Shown here: positions 17,967 to 25,410 of the stretch, in pieces | How positions within the stretch are numbered: position 1 is the first letter of the stretch | How the letters are laid out: each line of letters opens with the position of its first letter | Made by a program: the position numbers and the translations under genes | DNA from: Candidatus Sumerlaeota bacterium | GTDB taxonomy: Bacteria > Sumerlaeota > Sumerlaeia > JAFGJS01 | Length of the DNA: 35,808 nucleotides | Direction: 5' to 3' | NCBI GenBank assembly: GCA_016928995.1 | Contig: JAFGJS010000079.1 | Coordinates: 1-35,808 of the forward strand | The notes under the pieces: generated by a model | The model's input: only the letters and a program-made list of their open reading frames with translations | Databases searched by the model: none | Told to the model about the DNA's origin: nothing

Positions 17967-19166
17967 CTATTCCGGCGCGCTCTGGCGGTCGCTGTAATTC
18001 ACTTTCACCTCATGAATCTTGGCGATGTCGTTGAGGATTTCGATGATCAACAGGCCATCGCAATACTGCGGCGCATCGCCCTGAACACGAAACTCCGACC
18101 AGTGCGCTTTTTTATTGATTTCCGCAGCCGGCAGGTCAAAGCGGTTATCGGCATCTTTTGGAACCATCACGCCTTTTTCATCGGCAAGGTTAAGAAAAAC
18201 ACGACCGAGCGCCTCGCGTTTGCCCGGATTGTCATCCCAGCGCACCTCGACTGAATCGATGTAGCCCGGATCGATCTTCAGGGATAACTCGGATCCGTCA
18301 TCAGGCTTGATGATCTGGCCGACTTGATATTCCTGCGAAGAGGGTTTCTCGATCGCGTCTTGCGGCGGCTGGCCGGTGCTTTCGACATAGTCCACCCGGA
18401 AACGATACCCCCAGGCGTTGTCATCGACGATTTGCAGGATCACCTTGCCGCGGCAATACAGCGGCGCTTCAGCGGTAAATCCCGACCAATGGCCTTTCGT
18501 GTCGATGTCCATGCAACCCGGTCCGTGCAGTTCGGGATCCGCTGCTTCATCGGGCGTCAGCATAAACTGCTCAAAGGGCGCGTCGATAAAGACGCGTCCG
18601 CCCGCTTCATTCTTCTCGCCGACGCCGTCGTGCCAGAAGACCTCCACATGCTTGATATAGCCTTCCTGCACCTTGAAGGCATAATTGCGGTCATCCTTCG
18701 ATAACATCTTGTTGACAGTATAGTTGCGGATGTCGCCTTTGACATAAGAACCTTCCGTCAAAGGCTTGGCCGGCGCTTCGAAGCTCTCGATGTATTCCAG
18801 GTCGGCGGCTTCGTAATCCAGGTCGTGGCCCTCTAATTCCGGCTTGAGCGCATCGAGCCGCTTGTTGAACTCCTCGCTATGCTTTCCGGCCGTCTCGGCG
18901 TAGGGCGACACCTTGCCGATGACATCCTGCACCTCTTTCGTTTGTTTTCTCTCTTCGATCCGCCCCTTGGCATCTTCGCAATCAGGATCCGTGTAGGCCT
19001 TCACGGCCTCATCGGAGGTTACCGGGATATAGGTCTTGCCGCCGGCGATTTTCGGGGTTGATGAAATCTTCGGGGCAGTTGGAATCTTTTGCGCTTGCGA
19101 CGAGGTTTGCGCGAAGACAAACGCGATCAACAAAGCGATTGATAAGATCAAAGTACGGTTCGACAT
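17967..19166 (-). CDS. secreted protein with a duplicated beta-rich domain
   Basis: The start is taken as the ATG at 19166 because GGAG lies 9 nt upstream; an earlier in-frame ATG at 19190 has none. This gives 399 residues with a signal peptide (NRTLILSIALLIAFVFAQTS). A linker with a helical stretch precedes two homologous domains. In residue numbering from the ATG, the first runs about 150-265 (YVKGDIRNYTVNKM to YRFRVDYVE) and the second about 280-395 (YQVGQIIKPDDGSELS to HEVKVNYSD). Both share the order GYI-x-x-VEV-W-D, GRVF, HWS-F, Y-C-G, I-L-x-V-x-Y, with one or more Cys each, and look like all-beta binding modules. I do not recognise the family; it is likely periplasmic or extracellular. 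Confidence 0.8.
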   Translation of the reverse strand: MSNRTLILSIALLIAFVFAQTSSQAQKIPTAPKISSTPKIAGGKTYIPVTSDEAVKAYTDPDCEDAKGRIEERKQTKEVQDVIGKVSPYAETAGKHSEEFNKRLDALKPELEGHDLDYEAADLEYIESFEAPAKPLTEGSYVKGDIRNYTVNKMLSKDDRNYAFKVQEGYIKHVEVFWHDGVGEKNEAGGRVFIDAPFEQFMLTPDEAADPELHGPGCMDIDTKGHWSGFTAEAPLYCRGKVILQIVDDNAWGYRFRVDYVESTGQPPQDAIEKPSSQEYQVGQIIKPDDGSELSLKIDPGYIDSVEVRWDDNPGKREALGRVFLNLADEKGVMVPKDADNRFDLPAAEINKKAHWSEFRVQGDAPQYCDGLLIIEILNDIAKIHEVKVNYSDRQSAPE

Positions 19167-19377
19167 GGCTGGTCTCTCCTTTATTTGCATGCTCAGGGCA
19201 GAGTTTTTTATCTCAATCTGAGATCAGTGGCTCCAAGATTCAAACATAAAAACATCCCACCTGTTTGGGGCGCTGATGCTAAACAACAAGCGCCGCGAAA
19301 AGCAATCAATTTCGAGCCCTGCGGAGCTGGATTACACGCCACCAATGAACCTTAATTCAGATCGCGTCGCCCACGAA

Positions 19378-19533
19378 TCACTCATCGGATGATTGCGGAT
19401 CGAATTCATCCAGCCAATCGCGGGCGGTTAGTTTGTGGGGATGGCTCTCTCCGAGGGAATCGCGAAAGATTTTATACGCCCGGTCCTCCACATGGAGTTC
19501 GGATTGATGACAGATGGATTTCGAATAGTACAA
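19378..19533 (-). CDS. possible short ORF or gene fragment, 51 residues
   Basis: From a TTG at 19533 to the TGA at 19380-19378 the minus strand encodes 51 residues including SELHVEDRAYKIFRDSLGE and HPHKLTARDWLDEFDPQ, with charge balance and codon pattern like a real protein. It begins 1 nt after the stop of the next short ORF upstream. There is no ribosome binding site, so it may be translationally coupled, or both may be pieces of a decayed gene. Function unknown. Confidence 0.3.
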   Translation of the reverse strand: MYYSKSICHQSELHVEDRAYKIFRDSLGESHPHKLTARDWLDEFDPQSSDE

Positions 19534-19534
19534 T

Positions 19535-19684
19535 TTACTGTTCGCTTGTTTGAGCGGTCAACCGGAAATGGCGAATGAGATCGTCATCGCCGTGAGAGTC
19601 GATTGTGCATTGGATCGATGAGTTTTGCGACAAAACATGAATCCGGTAGAAATCGTCATAGACAGATGAATGATCAGCGCGCAT
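19535..19684 (-). CDS. possible short ORF, 49 residues
   Basis: ATG 19684 to TAA 19537-19535 on the minus strand gives 49 residues, including SSVYDDFYRIHVLSQNSS and CTIDSHGDDDLIRHFRL, protein-like in composition. No ribosome binding site is visible. With the following ORF it fills the otherwise empty 550-bp gap 19191-19741, whose remaining parts (19191-19377, 19685-19741) show nothing I recognise. Confidence 0.3.
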   Translation of the reverse strand: MRADHSSVYDDFYRIHVLSQNSSIQCTIDSHGDDDLIRHFRLTAQTSEQ

Positions 19685-19741
19685 AATCTGGCTTAATTAA
19701 CAAATCATTGGCGATTCGCGGATTCGCAACGCTTTTATAAC

Positions 19742-21031
19742 ATGGCCCAAACCAGCAGTGAACATCATCAGACCGATCAGGACGAGGTGCGGCGGCATCT
19801 GAAGTTTAACTTCATGGCGCACGGGATTGAGGGCGCGCTGTTTACTGGCGCGATGGCCTTTGTGGACGTCAATATCGTGCTGCCAGAGATCATCCGCTCG
19901 CTGGCGGGGCCGGAATGGCTGATCGCCTCCACGCCGATCCTGATGCGCCTGGGCATCCTTGGTCCATCGATCATCACTTCGGTTTGGGTTGAGCGCGTAA
20001 AGTGGTTGAAGCCGCTGCTGATCGTCATCGGTTTCTTTCAACGCATCCCATTTCTCTTCGCCGGACTGGCGCTACTCATGCTGGGTCAAAGCAGCCCGTT
20101 GTTCTGTCTGGTCGCGGTGGTCTTGGCGTTTCTGCTTTCTGGTTTTGTCGCCGGACTCACGATCACGGGCTGGCAGGAATTCGTCTGTAAGACGATTCCG
20201 GACGTGCGGCGCTCCTCGCTCTGGGCCTTCCGCAGCATCACCGCCGCCCTGATGGGCCTGGGCGCCGCATGGGTCGTGAAAAAGTCCCTCGACGCCTATC
20301 CCGGCATGCAAGGCATCGGAATTCTGCACATCATCGCGTTCATCTTCATGATGGGATCGCTGGCCGTGTTTTCCGCGATCCGGGAGACTGATGTTCCGCC
20401 GCAAAACACCGATCCCCGGCCGGACTTGCGCCGGTTCTGGAAGACCATCGCCGCCTCGGTGCGCACGGATAAGAACCTGCGGTTCTATCTGCTCTCGCGC
20501 CTGCTGACGAATTCGAGTTTAATCTGTCTGCCGTTCCTCAGCATCCACACGCTGCAAACTCTGAACAAACCTCAAGACTTCCTCGGCGTCCTATTACTGA
20601 TGAAAACGGTGGGCATGATCATCGGCAATTTCATCGGCGGATGGCTTGGCGACCGCACTGGCGGCAAGGCGGCCATGCTCATCGGCGCCGGCGCCTGGGC
20701 CTTGACCTGCTTCGCTTCAGGATTCGCCGGCGCGGAATGGCAGTTCCATCTGATTTTTCTGCTGATGGGCTTCGCCTTCGCCCTGCAGTGGGTCAGCTTC
20801 TTTTCGCTGGGCACGGAACTTGCCCCGAAGCAGAAGCGTATCGCCTATCTGACCGCCATCTCCTTCACCAGTCTGATCGGCGCAATCGCCACCGTGACCT
20901 TGACGGCCATCCTGAAGGAAAGCGGAACGGAATACAGCGCGCTGGCCATGCTCGCCGGCGCGGGCATGGTTTTCGTGCTGCTGTTCATCACGCAAATCAA
21001 CGAGCCGCGCAAGGCTGCAAAAACCGCTTGA
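19742..21031 (+). CDS. MFS transporter, first of a tandem pair
   Basis: This 429-residue protein has twelve predicted membrane segments and major-facilitator character: the loop 2-3-like VWVERVKWLKPLLIVIGFFQR and the mid-protein loop DRTGGKAAMLIGA. Its N-terminal signature RRHLKFNFMAHGIEGALFTGAMAFVD is shared almost position by position with the next gene. The substrate cannot be inferred. The ATG has no clear ribosome binding site. It is divergent from the short ORFs and followed after 94 bp by its paralogue. Confidence 0.88.
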   Translation: MAQTSSEHHQTDQDEVRRHLKFNFMAHGIEGALFTGAMAFVDVNIVLPEIIRSLAGPEWLIASTPILMRLGILGPSIITSVWVERVKWLKPLLIVIGFFQRIPFLFAGLALLMLGQSSPLFCLVAVVLAFLLSGFVAGLTITGWQEFVCKTIPDVRRSSLWAFRSITAALMGLGAAWVVKKSLDAYPGMQGIGILHIIAFIFMMGSLAVFSAIRETDVPPQNTDPRPDLRRFWKTIAASVRTDKNLRFYLLSRLLTNSSLICLPFLSIHTLQTLNKPQDFLGVLLLMKTVGMIIGNFIGGWLGDRTGGKAAMLIGAGAWALTCFASGFAGAEWQFHLIFLLMGFAFALQWVSFFSLGTELAPKQKRIAYLTAISFTSLIGAIATVTLTAILKESGTEYSALAMLAGAGMVFVLLFITQINEPRKAAKTA

Positions 21032-21125
21032 ATGTGCATTTTCCCATAGACAAGGATCCAGACCCAGAGTAATAACCCCGGCTTCGATCACCGGTCATTT
21101 CTTTCTTCTTTGGACATAAAAAAAT

Positions 21126-22424
21126 ATGTGCGTCAACACAGCGGAACTTTACCAGCGTCACCGCGATGATATGCGCAAGAATCTGCGCTTCAACTTTCTG
21201 GCCCACGGCATCGAAGGCGGATTGTTCACGGGCGCAATCGCCTTTGTCGATCAAACCATCGTCCTCCCGGAGGCCGTGCATTCGTTAGGCGGACCGGGCT
21301 GGCTGATCGCGGCCACGCCGCTATTGATGATCATCGCGTTTAACGCTCCGACGATCTTTACCTCGATCTGGATCGAACGTCTGCCGAAGATGCACCCGTT
21401 TGTGCTGGTGACAGGATTCTTTCAGCGCATTGTCTTCTTCATCGCGGGGATGATCCTGGTTTTTCTGGCCAAGGAAAATCCCTTGCTGGGTTTGCTCGCG
21501 GTGGCGCTGACGCCCTTGATCTCCGGTTTTCTCGGCGGAATCGGTATGACTGCCTGGCAGGAGTTCGTGGCCAAAACAATCCCCGAAAACAAACGCTCCT
21601 CGCTGTGGGCTTTTCGTAATATCTTTGGCGCGGCAATGGGCGTCGTCGCCGCGAAAGTCATTCAATGGACGCTGGCCGCTCATCCCGGCGCTGTCGGTTT
21701 CGGCATCCTGCACTTGATCGCTTTCGGTGTGATGATGGCCTCCTGGATCGTCTTTTCACTGATTCGCGAAACGAATCTGCCCCCGCAAAACACAGCGCCG
21801 CGCATCGACTGGAGCAAATACTGGAGCCAGTTGGCCGGAATGGTGCGCAAGGACCGCAACTTACGGCTGTTTCTCTATACGCGCCTGCTGGCCAGCACGC
21901 CGTTTATCTGCCTGCCCTTTCTTAGCATCCACACCCTGAAGACGCTGGATCAGCCGCAGGAGTTCCTCGGCTGGCTGATTCTGATGTCCACGCTCGGGGG
22001 AGTCGCCGGCAATATCGTTGGCGGCGTGATCGGCGATTACGCCGGTGGAAAGACAGTGATGGTCGTCAGCACGGCGGGATTTTTGATCATGTGTCTCGCC
22101 TCCGGACTGGTCGTTGAGCAGTGGCAGTTCATGGCGCTCTTTGTGTTGATGGGCGTGGCGGGATCCATGCAGGCGGTCAGCAGCATGACGCTCAGCATGG
22201 AACTGGCGCCGATGCATCAGCGCATCTCGTATCTGGCCACAATGTCCTTCACTGGTTTGATCGGCTCGCTGGTGGTCGTGCCAGTCACGGCGGTATTGAA
22301 AGAGATGGGATGGAGTTATTTCCAGCTTTCCATCGTCGCATCTATCGGTATCGCACTGATGCTGATCATCATGATGCGCATCAAAGAGCCGCGAACATCA
22401 GTCCCGCCATTTCAAGTTTCGTAA
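21126..22424 (+). CDS. MFS transporter, second of a tandem pair
   Basis: This 432-residue, twelve-segment major-facilitator protein is a clear paralogue of the gene just upstream: same start (RKNLRFNFLAHGIEGGLFTG), same TAWQEFVAKTIPENKRSSLWAFR loop and the same RDKNLR/RKDRNLR cytoplasmic segment before helix 7. The two genes arose by tandem duplication and have diverged to roughly half identity by eye. No intrinsic terminator is seen between them, so they are probably cotranscribed. Substrate unknown. Confidence 0.88.
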   Translation: MCVNTAELYQRHRDDMRKNLRFNFLAHGIEGGLFTGAIAFVDQTIVLPEAVHSLGGPGWLIAATPLLMIIAFNAPTIFTSIWIERLPKMHPFVLVTGFFQRIVFFIAGMILVFLAKENPLLGLLAVALTPLISGFLGGIGMTAWQEFVAKTIPENKRSSLWAFRNIFGAAMGVVAAKVIQWTLAAHPGAVGFGILHLIAFGVMMASWIVFSLIRETNLPPQNTAPRIDWSKYWSQLAGMVRKDRNLRLFLYTRLLASTPFICLPFLSIHTLKTLDQPQEFLGWLILMSTLGGVAGNIVGGVIGDYAGGKTVMVVSTAGFLIMCLASGLVVEQWQFMALFVLMGVAGSMQAVSSMTLSMELAPMHQRISYLATMSFTGLIGSLVVVPVTAVLKEMGWSYFQLSIVASIGIALMLIIMMRIKEPRTSVPPFQVS

Positions 22425-22526
22425 GAAGCGGTGGCGCTTAAGTCGCAAAGCCTCAATCAGCAGCGTTGTCTTCCTTGACTGGCAATGAGTTCAAATGCCA
22501 CTATTATGATCTTAGTTGTATTTTAT

Positions 22527-22555
22527 TTGACACGGATTCCGGCTGATTATACAAT
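22527..22555 (+). promoter_or_regulatory. strong sigma-70-type promoter
   Basis: TTGACA (22527-22532), a 17-bp spacer and TACAAT (22550-22555) form a near-consensus promoter on the plus strand. Transcription would start near 22562 and give a leader of about 124 nt before the likely ATG at 22686. Confidence 0.7.
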
Positions 22556-22685
22556 TCGGTAGAAATTAGTCTGGGTGAAGGATGGCGCTATTTTCCGGCA
22601 TGGTCGCCGGGAATATAGTGCGATGACGGGGAGAGTTGCTCGATTCACGCGAAAAACTTCCAATTCGTTGAGGAGCGCCGTAATT

Positions 22686-22991
22686 ATGTCCGACAACTCG
22701 TTCATGCCGCCGTTCAGTTCTACGATCTTAAAGGTCGAGAAGTTGCGCCAATTATTGCAGGAAATCCATCAATCCGCCAGCGACGTGCGCGTTCAAGTCA
22801 AACGGGATTCACTGCGGGACACGACGCAACAGGATGCGTCAGAGGCGCCGCTGGATCGAATTCCAGACTTGCTTGAGCGCCGCGGCGCGTATGGAGCAAA
22901 AATCACTTACCGTTACCAGGAGCAGGAATGGCGCGACGACCTGAAGGTCGTGCCGGGAGGCGTCCGCCTGATTCGCATTAAAGTGGAGTGA
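22686..22991 (+). CDS. small hypothetical protein, about 101 residues
   Basis: The ATG at 22686 (MSDNSFMPPF) is chosen because GAGGAG lies about 11 nt upstream and codon use becomes regular there; the same frame is open back to a GTG at 22575. The protein has a helical middle (VEKLRQLLQEIHQSASDVRVQVKR), a polar linker and a small beta-rich end (GAKITYRYQEQEW, DDLKVVPGGVRLIRIKVE). I do not recognise a family. A near-consensus promoter upstream supports expression. It is monocistronic by position. Confidence 0.6.
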   Translation: MSDNSFMPPFSSTILKVEKLRQLLQEIHQSASDVRVQVKRDSLRDTTQQDASEAPLDRIPDLLERRGAYGAKITYRYQEQEWRDDLKVVPGGVRLIRIKVE

Positions 22992-23331
22992 TTCATCCAT
23001 CCTGTTCGCTCATTGATTGATGCAGAAAAAAACGACCGATAAAAGAGCCGATTTGCGCTTTTTGTTTTCAATTCGTCCTGACGATTGGCTTTACGCCTAA
23101 TCTGCATTGCTTAGATTCAGTCTTATTAATCAGAGCGTATTGCCAAACCGCTTTAAGCTTGTTGCGATAATCGCAACTTTTTCAGTGGCGGAGGCATGCC
23201 CTTGCAATATATACTACAACTTCTGTGTTTAATCATCAGTTGCGAGCCGATACGGTAGTTTAGGCTGGTGGGGCGCTGGCCGGGGGCGGCCTGGACGGGC
23301 GAGGCGATTCTTTCTTCACGGAGCATTGGGC
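22992..23331. other. upstream region of the hydrogenase operon
   Basis: These 340 bp hold the palindrome at 23161-23177 and an AT-rich CAATATATACTAC stretch (23205-23217), with TATACT as a possible -10, but no well-matched -35. No gene is seen. The last 60 bases before the NuoE-like start are very GC-rich. Confidence 0.45.
23161..23177. promoter_or_regulatory. perfect palindrome GTTGCGAT-A-ATCGCAAC
   Basis: Eight-base perfect arms surround a single central A, about 155 bp upstream of the first hydrogenase gene. On the plus strand TTTTT follows, so it could be a weak terminator hairpin (seven pairs, TAA loop). The near-perfect symmetry and position equally suit a dimeric repressor or redox-sensor operator. 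I cannot name the regulator. Confidence 0.5.
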
Positions 23332-23850
23332 ATGTTGCGGACGGAACAGGATGTGTTGCGGCAGGATATTGTGGCGTTGGCGGATCGCCTGGGGCGCGGG
23401 CGCGAGAGTCTGCTGCCGATCCTCCAGGAGGTGCAGCGCAAGTATTGCACGATCTCGGATTACGCCATGCAGATCATCGCGGATGAACTCAGGATTCATC
23501 CGGTCGAGGTCTATGGCGTGGTGACGTTTTACAGCTTCCTGGACTTCCGCCCCAAGGGCCGCTTCGTCATCCGGCTGTGCCGCACGATCTCCTGCGATAT
23601 GAAGGAGAAGAATCGCGTGGCGCGGCAGCTGGAGAACGACCTGGGGATCAAATTCGGCCAGACCACGCCGGACGGCAAGTTCACCCTGGAGTGGGCGAAC
23701 TGCATCGGGATGTGCGACCAGGGTCCGGCGATGCTGATCAACGAGCAGGTCTTCACCAACGTGACGCCGGAAGGGGTGCATGAGATTCTGGAGGGCTGCC
23801 GGCGCGTTTTCGGCGTGCATGCGCTGGAGCGGGGAGGGGCGCGGCGATGA
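23332..23850 (+). CDS. hndA: NuoE-like [2Fe-2S] subunit of NAD(H)-linked [FeFe] hydrogenase
   Basis: The product has 172 residues from ATG 23332, chosen over TTG 23326 because ACGGAG lies 8 nt before it. It is the thioredoxin-fold [2Fe-2S] subunit matching NuoE, HndA or HydC. The helical N-half (LLPILQEVQRKYCTISDYAMQ) and the sequence VYGVVTFYSFLDFRPKGRF are typical. The four cluster ligands are the two Cys of LCRTISC and the two of CIGMC. It passes electrons between the flavin subunit and the hydrogenase. Its stop overlaps the next start (ATGA, 23847-23850), so translation is coupled. Confidence 0.92.
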   Translation: MLRTEQDVLRQDIVALADRLGRGRESLLPILQEVQRKYCTISDYAMQIIADELRIHPVEVYGVVTFYSFLDFRPKGRFVIRLCRTISCDMKEKNRVARQLENDLGIKFGQTTPDGKFTLEWANCIGMCDQGPAMLINEQVFTNVTPEGVHEILEGCRRVFGVHALERGGARR

Positions 23851-25064
23851 AGATGCGGCGTTCTTCCAAGATGAACACCCTGATGGGGCCGTTGACCTTC
23901 GATGACGCGAAGCCGGAGGCGGGGCTGCGCAAGAGTCTGGAGCTGGAGCCGGACGACGTGCTGGAGCTGATGACGGAGTCGAACCTGAAGGGCCGCGGCG
24001 GCGCCGGATTTCCCACGGGCGCGAAGTGGCGCCTGGCGGCCGGGGCGGACGACGAGGACAAATACGTGGTGTGCAACGCGGACGAGGGGGAGCCCGGCAC
24101 GTTCAAGGACCGCGTGCTGCTGGCCGAGTACCTGGATCTGGTGGTTGAGGGGATGACGATCGGCGCCTGGGCCATCGGCGCGCGTCACGGCGTGATTTAC
24201 CTGCGCGGCGAATACAGCTACCTGCGCTCGCATCTGGAGGCCGTGTTGAAGCGGCGGCGCGAGGACAATCTGCTGGGCTGCAACATCATGGGCCGGCTCG
24301 ATTTTGACTTCGACGTCGAGGTCATGATGGGCGCGGGGGCTTACGTCTGCGGCGAGGAGACGGCCTTGATCGAATCGATGGAGGGCCAGCGCGGCGAGCC
24401 GCGCAGCCGTCCGCCGTACCCGGTGACCAAGGGCTACCTGGGGCATCCAACGATCATCAACAACGTGGAGACCTTCGCCTGGGCCGCGTGCATCATCGAC
24501 CGCGGCGCGGAATGGTTCCGCGAGCATGGCACGCAGCACTCCTCGGGCCTGAAGATTTTCAGCGTGAGCGGCGACTGCGCGCGCCCCGGCGTGTACGAAT
24601 TTCCGCTGGGCGTCACGGTCGAGGACGTGCTGCGGGAAGTCGGCGCGCCGGAGGCCAAGGCGGTGCAGATCGGCGGCGCGGCCGGCTTCACGCTCCCGCG
24701 CAGCCAGTTCGGGCGGCAGATCGCCTACGAAGACGTGCCGACCGGCGGCTCGATCATCATCTTCGGCAAGGACCGCGACATGCTCAAGGTGGCGAAGAAT
24801 TTCCTCGAATTCTTCGCCGACGAATCCTGCGGGCAATGTACGCCGTGCCGCGAGGGCAACCGGAAGCTGCTGGAAGGCATTGAAATGCTCGAGCGCGGCG
24901 AATGCTCGATGCATTACCTGCGCGAGCTCTGCGCCCTCGGCGAGACCATGCGCCTGGCCAGCAAGTGCGGCCTGGGGCAGACCAGTCCGAATCCGTTCCT
25001 CAACACCGTGGAGTTCTTCAAGGACGAACTGATCGGACGCATCGACAAAACCGAAACGGACTGA
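23847..25064 (+). CDS. hndC: NuoF-like flavin/NADH subunit of [FeFe] hydrogenase (short form)
   Basis: This 405-residue protein carries the NADH site GRGGAGFPTGAKW (near residue 49), the FMN site NADEGEPGTFKDR, the GAYVCGEETALIES block and a [4Fe-4S] site (SCGQCTPCREG with the fourth Cys in KCGLGQTSP). It is about the length of complex I NuoF. It lacks both the extra N-terminal [2Fe-2S] thioredoxin-like part and the C-terminal two-cluster ferredoxin domain usual in HndC/HydB of bifurcating hydrogenases. It oxidises or reduces NAD(P)H. GGGAGGGG precedes the ATG, which overlaps the NuoE-like stop. The third subunit follows after a 346-bp insertion-like gap. Confidence 0.92.
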   Translation: MKMRRSSKMNTLMGPLTFDDAKPEAGLRKSLELEPDDVLELMTESNLKGRGGAGFPTGAKWRLAAGADDEDKYVVCNADEGEPGTFKDRVLLAEYLDLVVEGMTIGAWAIGARHGVIYLRGEYSYLRSHLEAVLKRRREDNLLGCNIMGRLDFDFDVEVMMGAGAYVCGEETALIESMEGQRGEPRSRPPYPVTKGYLGHPTIINNVETFAWAACIIDRGAEWFREHGTQHSSGLKIFSVSGDCARPGVYEFPLGVTVEDVLREVGAPEAKAVQIGGAAGFTLPRSQFGRQIAYEDVPTGGSIIIFGKDRDMLKVAKNFLEFFADESCGQCTPCREGNRKLLEGIEMLERGECSMHYLRELCALGETMRLASKCGLGQTSPNPFLNTVEFFKDELIGRIDKTETD

Positions 25065-25082
25065 AGGGAGTCGCAAAAAAAA

Positions 25083-25346
25083 CACCACAGAGCGCACAGA
25101 GATCACAGAGATTTCATAATTGTGTTTGCAGCGCGGCTTGCTCTGTTGAAAAGCTCTGAATTGATGATCGCACTCGTACTTGTACGCGTACTCGTACTCG
25201 ATAATAAGTTACAATCTGGCGTGAAAGCGATGAATTCGAGTACGAGTACGAGTGCCGCTACGCTGAGTACGAGTACGAGATAGAGTTTTCAACAAAACAA
25301 GCACAGCTCAAATCCATTCTCTGTGTTCTCTGTGAACTCTGTGGTG
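25083..25346. mobile_element. 264-bp palindromic MITE-like element inside the hydrogenase operon
   Basis: The ends are 29-bp inverted repeats (25083-25111 and 25318-25346, starting CACCACAGAG) with four mismatches. Inside, TGTTGAAAA-type segments (25144-25152 and, inverted, near 25285-25293) and runs of alternating GTACTCG/CGAGTAC units (25171-25200, 25236-25253, 25265-25279) are also self-complementary, so the whole element can fold into one long hairpin. It encodes nothing. The CACAGAG-rich ends resemble dispersed intergenic repeats of environmental bacteria. It fills the gap between the NuoF-like and HydA-like genes (25065-25410), leaving only short flanks. Confidence 0.75.
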
Positions 25347-25410
25347 AATAATTAAATGACTCCTATTCAAAGCGCCGCATCAACCCGAAGGACCAAGAAG
25401 GAAGCAACCG

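Noticed and set aside
23186-23207. Sigma-54 promoter (GGCATG...TTGC) before the hydrogenase operon
   Set aside because: The GG and GC pairs are nine bases apart instead of ten, which sigma-54 does not tolerate well.
23529-25106. 525-codon frame antisense to the NuoEF-like genes
   Set aside because: Arg/Ala/His-rich shadow product, while the plus strand has intact NADH, FMN and Fe-S motifs.
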